Of a stretch of DNA of 64,000 bases, positions 21,629 through 29,816 are shown piece by piece. Source of the DNA: Thermoplasmata archaeon. GTDB taxonomy: Archaea; Thermoplasmatota; Thermoplasmata; Methanomassiliicoccales; Methanomethylophilaceae. The DNA lies in the NCBI GenBank assembly GCA_015063165.1, contig SUSZ01000005.1, positions 1 through 64,000 of the forward strand, in the 5' to 3' direction. Position numbers and translations under genes: made by a program. Position 1 is the first letter of the stretch. Each line of letters opens with the position of its first letter. The notes under the pieces are model-generated. The model saw only the letters and a program-made list of their open reading frames with translations, was not told where the DNA came from and ran no database searches.

Positions 21629-22102
21629 GTGAACAAGCTTATCCTGTATGTCGCCATCGCAGCCGCCATGGTTGTCGCAGTCTGTGCGCTGGTCGTCCTT
21701 CTGAACGACGAGCAGGGCAGCCAATCGAAGCACCAGGAGACGGACGACAGCGGGGTTCTGACGCTCACAGTCGACGGGAAGGCATTGGATGTCGAGTGGG
21801 AGCAGAACGCTTCCGTGAGGACTCTGAAGGCCCTTGCGAGAGGCGTCGTGGACGTCCGTGGCGTCAGGTACGGCGACTTCGAGCAGGTCGCAGAGATAGG
21901 CTCCACGCTTCCTCGCAGCGACTCGGTCATGACGTCGGAGCCAGGAGACATATTCCTGTACATGGGGAACAAGATCGTCCTGTTCTACGGCTCCAACGAG
22001 TACAGCTACACCCCATTGGGAAAAATAACGGGAATGAGCCAGGAGGACCTGGAGGACCTTCTCGGCAAGAGGTCCGTCCAGATCACTCTGACGGTGGTTT
22101 GA
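21629..22102 (+). CDS. Membrane-anchored cyclophilin-like fold protein
   Basis: TM/lipoprotein-like N-terminus followed by LTLTVDGKALDVEWEQNASVRTLKAL...GDIFLYMGNKIVLFYGSNEYSYTPLGKI, characteristic of the cyclophilin-like fold family. Confidence 0.7.
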   Translation: MNKLILYVAIAAAMVVAVCALVVLLNDEQGSQSKHQETDDSGVLTLTVDGKALDVEWEQNASVRTLKALARGVVDVRGVRYGDFEQVAEIGSTLPRSDSVMTSEPGDIFLYMGNKIVLFYGSNEYSYTPLGKITGMSQEDLEDLLGKRSVQITLTVV

Positions 22103-22103
22103 A

Positions 22104-23150
22104 TCAGCAGATCCTGGGGACAGGGTCGCCTGCGGGGGCCTCGAGAACCCTCTTTCCGCCTATCTCGGTCCTCAGAACGACCCTCTCCACGCCTTCGACC
22201 GCCTTGCCTATGATGGCGGCGTTCTTTCCTTCGGGCGTTCTCCTGAGGGCTTTCAGGACCTCCTCCGCCATCTCCGGAACGACTCCGACGATGGCTTTCC
22301 CCTCGTTTCCGATGCTGAGGGGGTCGATTCCCAGGAGGTCGCATGCGCTGACCACTCCCTCCCTCAGGGGGATGTCGGTGTAGTTTATCTCCATCCCCAC
22401 GTGGGACTTCTCGCACCACTCGTTGAGGGTGTTGGCGATGCCTCCGCGGGTGGGGTCCTTCATGGCCACGATCCCTCCGACCTTGAGGCCTTCCGCGATC
22501 ATCTTGTTCAGGGGAGCGACATCGCTCTGGACGTCGCTGTCGAACCCGTATCCCTCGCGGAAGGAGAGCAGGGCGATCCCGTGGTCTCCCATGTATCCGG
22601 ACGCGATGATGGCGTCTCCTGGCCTGATGGAGGAGTCGGTGCACCACCTGTTCTCGACAGGCCTGTACTCCGCGGCCTTGGCGAGGTTCGAGTCCAGGTA
22701 GGGGGACCTCTTCCCGATGGCCGACGTGGCCATGACCATCTGGTCGACAGCCCCGGCCTCGACGACCTTCGTGTCTCCGGTGGCTATGGGCACTCCGCAT
22801 CCAGCGGCGGTGTTCCCCATGCTCTCCATGACCTTGTCGACTATCTCGATGTCGAGTCCCTCCTCTATGATCACGGAGCATCCCAAGGCTATGGGAGAGG
22901 CTCCCATGACGGAGATGTCGTTGACGGTTCCCGCCACGGAGATCTTCCCGATGTCCCCTCCGGGGAAGAACAGGGGCTTGACGGTGTGGCCGTCTATGGT
23001 GAAGACAACGTCGTCGATGACGGCGGAGTCGTCCATGGAATCCAGTGGGACATCCGCCTTCATCTTAGGGAAATGATTGGTGACGTGCTTGGTAAGGAAC
23101 TCCTGCATGAGTTCCCCTCCGGCACCATGGTTCATGATCACTTTCGGCAT
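22104..23150 (-). CDS. hypE: Hydrogenase expression/formation protein HypE
   Basis: AIR-synthase-type protein beginning MPKVIMNHGAGGELMQEFL and ending with the HypE C-terminal PRIC. Confidence 0.93.
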   Translation of the reverse strand: MPKVIMNHGAGGELMQEFLTKHVTNHFPKMKADVPLDSMDDSAVIDDVVFTIDGHTVKPLFFPGGDIGKISVAGTVNDISVMGASPIALGCSVIIEEGLDIEIVDKVMESMGNTAAGCGVPIATGDTKVVEAGAVDQMVMATSAIGKRSPYLDSNLAKAAEYRPVENRWCTDSSIRPGDAIIASGYMGDHGIALLSFREGYGFDSDVQSDVAPLNKMIAEGLKVGGIVAMKDPTRGGIANTLNEWCEKSHVGMEINYTDIPLREGVVSACDLLGIDPLSIGNEGKAIVGVVPEMAEEVLKALRRTPEGKNAAIIGKAVEGVERVVLRTEIGGKRVLEAPAGDPVPRIC

Positions 23151-23260
23151 GAGGCGGTAATGATGGCATCCGAATAAAGGACTTGCTACTGTACAGGAGA
23201 GGATGAGGCTTCTTAAGGAAGAAGCCATGTTTTATATCGGGCATCTGGTAATGTGGAACG

Positions 23261-23332
23261 GGCCCCATGGGGTAGGGGATATCCTGTTGGACTTCGGAAC
23301 CAACAACTCGGGTTCAAATCCCGGTGGGGCCG
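23261..23332 (+). tRNA. tRNA-Arg (anticodon TCG), no encoded CCA
   Basis: Acceptor GGCCCCA/TGGGGCC, anticodon loop CTTCGGA, T-arm TCGGGTTCAAATCCCGG. Confidence 0.85.
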
Positions 23333-23339
23333 CTCCGAT

Positions 23340-23843
23340 TCATCTTTTCGCTGGCCCGTATTTTCCGATGATCATCGAGCGGGCCAGGACATGTCCCCTC
23401 ATCGCGAAGATCAGGTCGTTGAGCCCGAATCCCTTCTCCAGGCCGAGCTCGCAGTCCAGGGCATACACCTTGAGGGTGTACCTGTGGATCTTGTCCGGAG
23501 GGGACATGCCTCCGTATCCGGTGGCCTTCTCGGCGGGGAACCTGTCGAACTTTCCGCTCCAGCTGTTGCGTCCCTCGACGAATTCCTTGTTATTGCGGGA
23601 CTCCCCCTCCTTCACCTCGGTCTTCTTGAGGTCGGCGACGATCCAGTGTATCCAGTCGAATCCGCAAACTGGGACGGCGTCGTAGTCGTCCAGGATGACC
23701 GCGAAGCTCATCGTCCCTGCGGGAGCGTCCTCGATACTGAAAGGTATGGACAGGGAGGGCATCCCGTCGATGAACGAGCTGCCCTTTCCGCCGTATTTGT
23801 CAAGGAAGTATCCGTCTACTATGCCCTCGCTTGTTACCTTCAT
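23340..23843 (-). CDS. YbhB/YbcL family Raf kinase inhibitor-like (PEBP) protein
   Basis: PEBP signature AGTMSFAVILDDYDAVP..FDWIHWIVADL and YGGMSPPDKIHRYTLKVYAL. Confidence 0.9.
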   Translation of the reverse strand: MKVTSEGIVDGYFLDKYGGKGSSFIDGMPSLSIPFSIEDAPAGTMSFAVILDDYDAVPVCGFDWIHWIVADLKKTEVKEGESRNNKEFVEGRNSWSGKFDRFPAEKATGYGGMSPPDKIHRYTLKVYALDCELGLEKGFGLNDLIFAMRGHVLARSMIIGKYGPAKR

Positions 23844-23844
23844 C

Positions 23845-24366
23845 TCACTTCCCCTCATATCTTATCAGCGAAGTGACATCGTAACCATTCAGCCTGTCGC
23901 GTCCGCCCAGGCCTGCCAGCTCCATGACGAAGCAGATCTTGACGACCTTCCCGCCGAGGCGCTCGATCATCTTGATCATGGCTTCCGTGGTTCCTCCGGT
24001 GGCTATAAGGTCGTCGACGATGACCACCTTGTCTCCGGGCTTAATGGCGTCCTTGTGCATCTCCAGCGTGGCGGTGCCGTATTCCAGGTCGTATTCCTGG
24101 GAGATGGTCTCTCTCGGGAGCTTCCCTTTCTTGCGGACGAGGACGAATCCTTTGCCGAGCGCGTAGGCGACAGGGGTTCCGAACACGAATCCGCGGGACT
24201 CCGATCCTGCGACAAGGTCGAAATCTATGTTCTTGAGCTGGTCCACCATCTGGTCGATGGACATCTTCAGCCCTTCGGCGCTGCTGACGACCGTGGTGAT
24301 GTCCCTGAACATGATCCCGGGCTTGGGGAAGTCCGGAATGGTGGTCACGTAGTCTTTGAGTTCCAT
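23845..24366 (-). CDS. apt: Adenine phosphoribosyltransferase
   Basis: PRPP-binding motif VVIVDDLIATGGT plus FPKPGIMFRDIT and GSESRGFVFGTPVA. Confidence 0.92.
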   Translation of the reverse strand: MELKDYVTTIPDFPKPGIMFRDITTVVSSAEGLKMSIDQMVDQLKNIDFDLVAGSESRGFVFGTPVAYALGKGFVLVRKKGKLPRETISQEYDLEYGTATLEMHKDAIKPGDKVVIVDDLIATGGTTEAMIKMIERLGGKVVKICFVMELAGLGGRDRLNGYDVTSLIRYEGK

Positions 24367-24905
24367 GCGAGTATATTGCACGGCAACAACTTAAACGATT
24401 CAGTGTCAACGACCTGAAAGGACTGGATAGAAGAAGACCAGTCCTGACTTTCCCGGCCCCTTTTCGGGTAAGCGCGTTTGTTGCGGTCATCCGTCGAGTC
24501 TTGCGAACGGATCAGGCAGCTTGAACGCCCGAAGGACAAGTGTCGATCGACCATTCTTTCCCATGGGCTTCGTACCGCCCCGGTGATCCGAACTCGCCGC
24601 AGATCCTAGTTACTTGCCGTTTACTGATCTTTCCTTGCCTCCTTGAGTAATGATACGCTATGCTACTATTTATAGAAATCTATCGACGGATTTCGGAAGA
24701 TTATATCCATCTTAATATTATTCTCGTGAGAATACTACGATATTCGTAAAAGAATAACATTATCTATATATTCTCGCGGCGACATTCGGACTTTGTAGGA
24801 AGCGGGTTCTGCTCCGATTATCGTTGTTTTCAGAAGGATTCCTTCAGAGCGGAAGCGAACGAAAGAAGAAGGGGAAGATTCCCGGCCGAAGCCGGGGTTT
24901 TGGGA

Positions 24906-26168
24906 TCAGTACATCTGCTCGGAGCAGAACGGGCAGTACTTGGGGGTCTTGGGAAGTCCCGACAGGTCCTTTCCGCAGTACGGGCAGGTCTTGTAGGTGG
25001 GTGCCTCTCCGGGCGCCGCGGTCGCGGGTCCTCCCTGAGGCTGTGCTCCCGAAGGTGCAGCTCCCCCCTGGGGCTGCGCGCCACCCTGAGGTGCTCCCTG
25101 GGGATATCCGCCCTGAGGAGGGTAGCCACCCTGCGGCGGGTATCCGCCCTGATAGTAGCCCTGCGGGGGATATCCGCCCTGAGGAGGGTAGCCTCCCTGG
25201 TAGTACCCTCCCTGCGGGGGCTGCATTCCGGGTGCGGGCCTGCCGCACATGGAGCAGTACATGTAGGGATACGTGTTGGGCCTGCCGCAGTACGGGCAGA
25301 GCATCTGCTGCTGCTGGGGCTGCTGAGGCTGTTGCTGCTGGCCGCCTCCCTGCTGTCCCTGGAGCTGCTGGAACATCTGGGGGAACAGGAGCATTCCGGT
25401 TCCGACCGCCGCTCCTCCTTCGGAGTTTCCGATCGCGTCTGCCATTCTGTCCATGACTTCATACCTCTTGAACGCCTCTCCGTTTGCGCTGCTGAACTGG
25501 AGATACTCGAAGATCTTCTTCTGGTCCTCCTCGGTGGTCCTCAGGTCGGCGATCTTCAGAGCGAGGAGCTCGATACCCCTCTGGGTGAAGTACTGCTCGA
25601 TCTTGACCTTGGTCTTGGTCGAGGCCTCCTCCAGCTTTCCATAGATGTCCATGTAGTGCTGGGACGTGAGCTGCTGGGTGATCTGCTCGTTTATGAAGCT
25701 CTTCATGAAGGCGTTGACGTCTCCGGTGGTGTACGCCTTGAGCCCTCCGAGGACCTGGGTGAAGAACACGGGGACATCGCTGACGCGGAACTGGTAGTCT
25801 CCGTTCGCCATCAGAGTGATGGGGACCTCGTATCCCTCGGCGGCCTTGACCATTCCGCGGATTCCCCATTTTCCGTTGAACATCTTCAGGGAGACGTAGA
25901 TGACCTGGATCTTGAACGGGGTCTCCTTGTATCCCAGAGCGAGGTTGTAGAGTTTGGTGAGCCAGGGGATGTTCATCGAGGTGATGAGGTGCCTTCCGGG
26001 TTCCAGGACTCCCTGAAGCTGTCCGTCCCTGACGAAGATGGCCACAGCGTGCTCGGGGACGGTGACGGAGGACAGGGTCCTCAGGTCGTCGTGCTCGAAG
26101 CAGTAGACGATGTCGTCGGGCCCCTGGGAGGACCATGTGATGACGTTGGTGTTCGTCGCCATGCTCAC
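24906..26168 (-). CDS. SPFH/Band 7-type protein with C-terminal zinc ribbons and PQGGY-rich linker
   Basis: SPFH-like N-terminal region (VPEHAVAIFVRDGQLQGVLEPGRHLITSMNIPWLTKLYN), two zinc ribbons (CPYCGRPNTYPYMYCSMCGRP; CPYCGKDLSGLPKTPKYCPFCSEQ). Confidence 0.8.
   Translation of the reverse strand: MSMATNTNVITWSSQGPDDIVYCFEHDDLRTLSSVTVPEHAVAIFVRDGQLQGVLEPGRHLITSMNIPWLTKLYNLALGYKETPFKIQVIYVSLKMFNGKWGIRGMVKAAEGYEVPITLMANGDYQFRVSDVPVFFTQVLGGLKAYTTGDVNAFMKSFINEQITQQLTSQHYMDIYGKLEEASTKTKVKIEQYFTQRGIELLALKIADLRTTEEDQKKIFEYLQFSSANGEAFKRYEVMDRMADAIGNSEGGAAVGTGMLLFPQMFQQLQGQQGGGQQQQPQQPQQQQMLCPYCGRPNTYPYMYCSMCGRPAPGMQPPQGGYYQGGYPPQGGYPPQGYYQGGYPPQGGYPPQGGYPQGAPQGGAQPQGGAAPSGAQPQGGPATAAPGEAPTYKTCPYCGKDLSGLPKTPKYCPFCSEQMY
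25040..25240 (-). repeat. Low-complexity tandem PPQGGY-encoding repeats
   Basis: Translated QGGYYQGGYPPQGGYPPQGYYQGGYPPQGGYPPQGGYPQGAPQGGAQPQGG. Confidence 0.8.
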
Positions 26169-26707
26169 TCAGCCCCCTCGGTCTGGAAGCCTTTCATGAT
26201 GGCCTCCCTCTGGTTGTAGTCCTCGAGCATGTCGTCGATACACCTCTCGTACTTGCGGAGGTCCTTCCTCGCGAGGGTGCCCTCGTCGACCATGTCCAGG
26301 ATCTTCTCGGTGGCCTCCCTCATGGCCTGGATGTCGTCGAGGATCTTGGCGTCCCACGACATGACCCTGTCCAGGTCGTCCTCGAGTATCTTGACGGAGT
26401 CGTGGAACGCGGAGTACCCGTTCACGGCTTTCTTGATGTCGATGTCGTACTTGTCCACCTTGGTCCTTATCCTCTCTATATCCATCATCAGGTCGAAGTC
26501 GTCGATCAGGCCCCTCTGTATCTCGGCCAGGTCGGCTTTCGCTCCCTGTATGGTGCGGGACAGCTCCTGCCTCACGGCCCTGTCAGCGTCCCTGCGCAGG
26601 TTCTTCTCTTTATATCCCTTGTATCCGGGGATATACATCTTGATCTTCTCGAAGAGCCCCATGTCGCTCTTCATCTTCGATTTCACAGTTGTATCCAATT
26701 CCGACAT
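26165..26707 (-). CDS. Coiled-coil protein of unknown function, SPFH operon
   Basis: Helical, charged protein; stop overlaps the start of the SPFH gene. Confidence 0.75.
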   Translation of the reverse strand: MSELDTTVKSKMKSDMGLFEKIKMYIPGYKGYKEKNLRRDADRAVRQELSRTIQGAKADLAEIQRGLIDDFDLMMDIERIRTKVDKYDIDIKKAVNGYSAFHDSVKILEDDLDRVMSWDAKILDDIQAMREATEKILDMVDEGTLARKDLRKYERCIDDMLEDYNQREAIMKGFQTEGAE

Positions 26708-26711
26708 GTTA

Positions 26712-27074
26712 TCACGCATTCCTGTTCTTTACCGCCATCACTATTCCGGTGATCGCTATTATCGCTATGAAGACAGCCACGGTGATGAGGACGTTGCCGG
26801 TGTAGCTCTGGACGAGCCCGGCTATTCCGATTCCCGCGAGTATTATACCTCCGACCATCGTCGAGTCGCCGTACGAGGCCCCAAAGTTCTTGTTCTCCTT
26901 TCCAGCCCCCCTGATCACGGAGGATATCGCTAGGAACAGGCCGAACACTATCAGTATAGCCCATACGACGTCGAGCACTTGGCCCGTGGTCAGGAAGATT
27001 ATTATTCCGAGCACTATCGACAGCAGGAATGCTCCTGCGGTGATGGCGCCCCAAGTATTGCCGTTCATGGCCAT
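26712..27074 (-). CDS. Small multi-pass membrane protein
   Basis: Four hydrophobic stretches (AITAGAFLLSIVLGIIIFLTT, VVWAILIVFGLFLAISSVI, VGGIILAGIGIAGLV, VLITVAVFIAIIAITGIVMAV); overlaps the next gene. Confidence 0.75.
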   Translation of the reverse strand: MAMNGNTWGAITAGAFLLSIVLGIIIFLTTGQVLDVVWAILIVFGLFLAISSVIRGAGKENKNFGASYGDSTMVGGIILAGIGIAGLVQSYTGNVLITVAVFIAIIAITGIVMAVKNRNA

Positions 27075-27086
27075 TCTATCACTCTC

Positions 27087-28628
27087 TCAGATTATGACTA
27101 TTCCTTTGGCCCCAAGCGCGCTGACGACCTTAGGGGTGAGGTTCCCGAACGCTTTGGGAAGCGATATCGAGTCCCCGTTGAGGTTGCACGGTATGTAGAC
27201 CAGCTTCTTGACTAACGGTTTGCTAAGCTTCAGTTTGGAGTGGGATGACGAGCACTGTTTGAGGTACTCTTCGACCAGCTTCGTGGCCTCTGTCTTCGTG
27301 CTGAGCGGGATCACAATCTTTCTAGTCCCTGGGGAATTGTTGGCGGCGGAATCGGCGAGGGTTCCGATCCCCGCTCCTCCGCTGATGCTGTTCTCCTGTC
27401 CTTTGATCTTGGTCAGTATGGATGCTTCCGGGGCGGCGGCGAAGATGTCCGTGAGCCCCGTGCGGGGGTTGGAAAGCGCGGTCTCGGAAACCGTGAACGT
27501 CGCGGGGATGAGGAGGTCCTCCGTCACCTCGACGCTCTTCTTCGAGAACAGGGCGCCAGTGGTGAAGCTGTACTTCAGGTCGACGTCCCAGAACGGATAG
27601 AGGAGGTTCCCGTCCCCTGCGCATACGGGCAGGGTGCCGGAGCTCCTGGCGTCCATTATGCTCTCTATCCAGGAGAACATCTCGACGTCCCTCTCCTTCT
27701 TGTCCAGAAGGTAGTCCCATTTGGGGTTCTTCGGATACTTGAGGCTGCTGACGTCGTTCAGGATGTTCAGCAGCTGCAGGGGGTCTGAAGACGTCTGCTG
27801 CGCCATCTCGGCGATGTGCAGGAGGGTCTTGGACTGGGAGATCTCGACGTCCACGGCGCGTATCATGACCGCCATGGTGGGGCTCTTGAAGAGCTCCTTC
27901 TTCGCTTCCTCGAGGGCTTTCACCCCTCTCTCGGCCTTGACTATGCAGTCCACGGCGTTGCCGTTCAGGACGTAGTCGGATGCGAAGCACACCTCGACGA
28001 GGGCGTTCAGCCTCTTGACGAAGGGCTCGTACCCTTGGCATTTGGACATGTTGTTGGCCGCTTCGGTGAAGTTGTTGGCCATGAGGGCGAACCTTCCCGG
28101 AGTGGTGTCCGTGAGGAGCTTGGAGTTGTTGGCTATGAGCGCGTAAGCCGCGGAGATGCTCTCCGCCTCGGCGATCTTGGGCTTGTTCTCCTGGTCCATC
28201 GCCAGGGCCTCGATGCTCTTCAGCTTGGCGTTGAACTCGAAAGCCTGCTTGGAGCTGCGTTTCGCCCTCAGGGGATCCCCTTTGTTGAAGGGCAGCACTA
28301 TGAGCGGCGAGCTGATGAGCGAGTTCATGTCCAGGCGGAACTCCCTGATCTCGGGCTCCACCATCGGCTTCACGTTCGTCATGTAGATGTTGTACCTGGC
28401 GATGGGGTCCACGTTGTCCATCGAGGCCCCGGCGTAACCCATAGGCATGGCCTTGCTCATCCAGGACTTTATCTCGCCCATCATCTGATCCATGTAAGCC
28501 TTGGCGTCTATGCGCTGCTGGCTGGTTCCGCAGTACTGGCAGGTGACGAACTTCGCGTCAGACTGGACATCCTTGGCGTCCAGCGGGGCTCCGCAGTTCT
28601 TGCACCTGAGCTCGACCATATCGTCCAT
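27087..28628 (-). CDS. Zinc-ribbon protein of unknown function (513 aa)
   Basis: N-terminal ribbon LRCKNCGAPLDAKDVQSDAKFVTCQYCGTSQ; operonic position. Confidence 0.8.
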   Translation of the reverse strand: MDDMVELRCKNCGAPLDAKDVQSDAKFVTCQYCGTSQQRIDAKAYMDQMMGEIKSWMSKAMPMGYAGASMDNVDPIARYNIYMTNVKPMVEPEIREFRLDMNSLISSPLIVLPFNKGDPLRAKRSSKQAFEFNAKLKSIEALAMDQENKPKIAEAESISAAYALIANNSKLLTDTTPGRFALMANNFTEAANNMSKCQGYEPFVKRLNALVEVCFASDYVLNGNAVDCIVKAERGVKALEEAKKELFKSPTMAVMIRAVDVEISQSKTLLHIAEMAQQTSSDPLQLLNILNDVSSLKYPKNPKWDYLLDKKERDVEMFSWIESIMDARSSGTLPVCAGDGNLLYPFWDVDLKYSFTTGALFSKKSVEVTEDLLIPATFTVSETALSNPRTGLTDIFAAAPEASILTKIKGQENSISGGAGIGTLADSAANNSPGTRKIVIPLSTKTEATKLVEEYLKQCSSSHSKLKLSKPLVKKLVYIPCNLNGDSISLPKAFGNLTPKVVSALGAKGIVII

Positions 28629-28629
28629 A

Positions 28630-29574
28630 TCAGTTCGACCTCATCATCCTGAGCGTGCTGATCTCTCTCTGGAGAGCAGCGATCTCGGCCTGGAGCCTGG
28701 CCTCGGTGGCGCGCAGCTCGGCCATAGCCTTCTGGTGGTATCCCAGGGCTATCTCGTTCGCACGGTTGGACACTCCGGAGTAGCAGGCGCGGCAGATGTA
28801 GATGTGCTTGTTGTCCGGGGCCCTGTTCTTGTTGGTGCCCTCGTCCTCGCTCTCCAAAGCGAGAGCAGGGGAGATGTCCGCGGGGGCGGAATAGAAGTGG
28901 ATTCCCTCTCCGGACGCGATCCTGTTGCAAATCCAGCATCTGCAGGTGTTTCCGTACGCCCTGACCCTGGCCTCGTTCGCGCTTCCGCTCTGGCCGTTCT
29001 GCTGGCGGTAGCCCATCGCGATCTGCTCGTACTCGGCCGCCTGCGAAGGGCTCTCCCACACGACCGAATCGGACAGCGCCTCGTACGACACCGCCATCAG
29101 GTTGAAGAACTCGGTGGTTCCGGTCACGGTGGTGTCGTTGTTGAAAATCTCCTGGATGACCAGGTGCTCGTTTCCGATCTTCTCCTGGAAGTCCTGGGCA
29201 AGGGTCTGCAGGTTGGAAGAGACCGCTTCGAGGTCCTTCTTCTGGGCCCTCTGGTTGAGGAGCCCAACCTTCCTGTAGGTGAGCTCGGCTTCTGTAAGGA
29301 GCGGATCGCGCATGATGTGGGTCAGACCGAAATCCAGCTCGTCCGCCTTCAGCGCTTTCAGCTTGTTCACCAGGTTAGCGTATACCTGGGGATCGTCCAG
29401 CCTCCCCATCATGTCTATGAGCGCGACCTGTACCGCAGCTATGTCGTCCTCTCCTCCTTCCTTGTCTATCGACTTCTGGAGCACGTTGCGTGCTTTGGAG
29501 AACTCTCCACGTTTTATGAGCTCGTTGCCTTGCTCGTATAGGTCGTCTCCGTTCTTGAACAGCTTGAAAGCCAT
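28630..29574 (-). CDS. Helical-repeat protein with a CxxC...CxxC zinc finger and C-terminal coiled coil
   Basis: TPR-like N-terminus, RCWICNRI...YICRACY, C-terminal heptad region ATEARLQAEIAALQREISTL. Confidence 0.75.
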   Translation of the reverse strand: MAFKLFKNGDDLYEQGNELIKRGEFSKARNVLQKSIDKEGGEDDIAAVQVALIDMMGRLDDPQVYANLVNKLKALKADELDFGLTHIMRDPLLTEAELTYRKVGLLNQRAQKKDLEAVSSNLQTLAQDFQEKIGNEHLVIQEIFNNDTTVTGTTEFFNLMAVSYEALSDSVVWESPSQAAEYEQIAMGYRQQNGQSGSANEARVRAYGNTCRCWICNRIASGEGIHFYSAPADISPALALESEDEGTNKNRAPDNKHIYICRACYSGVSNRANEIALGYHQKAMAELRATEARLQAEIAALQREISTLRMMRSN

Positions 29575-29795
29575 TACTCTTCACCCGGCCGTATATATCG
29601 TCGTGCAATAAAAAAACAATCTCTCTTACAGTTATAATATGACAAGGGGATTTCCCCTGTTTTTCATCATCAGTGTCTTAAAGTATCCTTGATTCGCAGA
29701 TATTCATTTTCTATTTTTGAAATAAGTAGACAAATGTCTAATCAACGAACTAACAACCAATTATTTCATCTTCTAACACGAAAGATTTATAATGA

Positions 29796-29811
29796 TGCAT
29801 AGTACAATGCA
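29796..29811. promoter_or_regulatory. Candidate operator between the TATA box and start of the type III glutamine synthetase
   Basis: TGCAT-AGTACA-ATGCA palindrome directly downstream of TTTATAA and 5 bp before the ATG at 29817. Confidence 0.5.
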
Positions 29812-29816
29812 CCATC

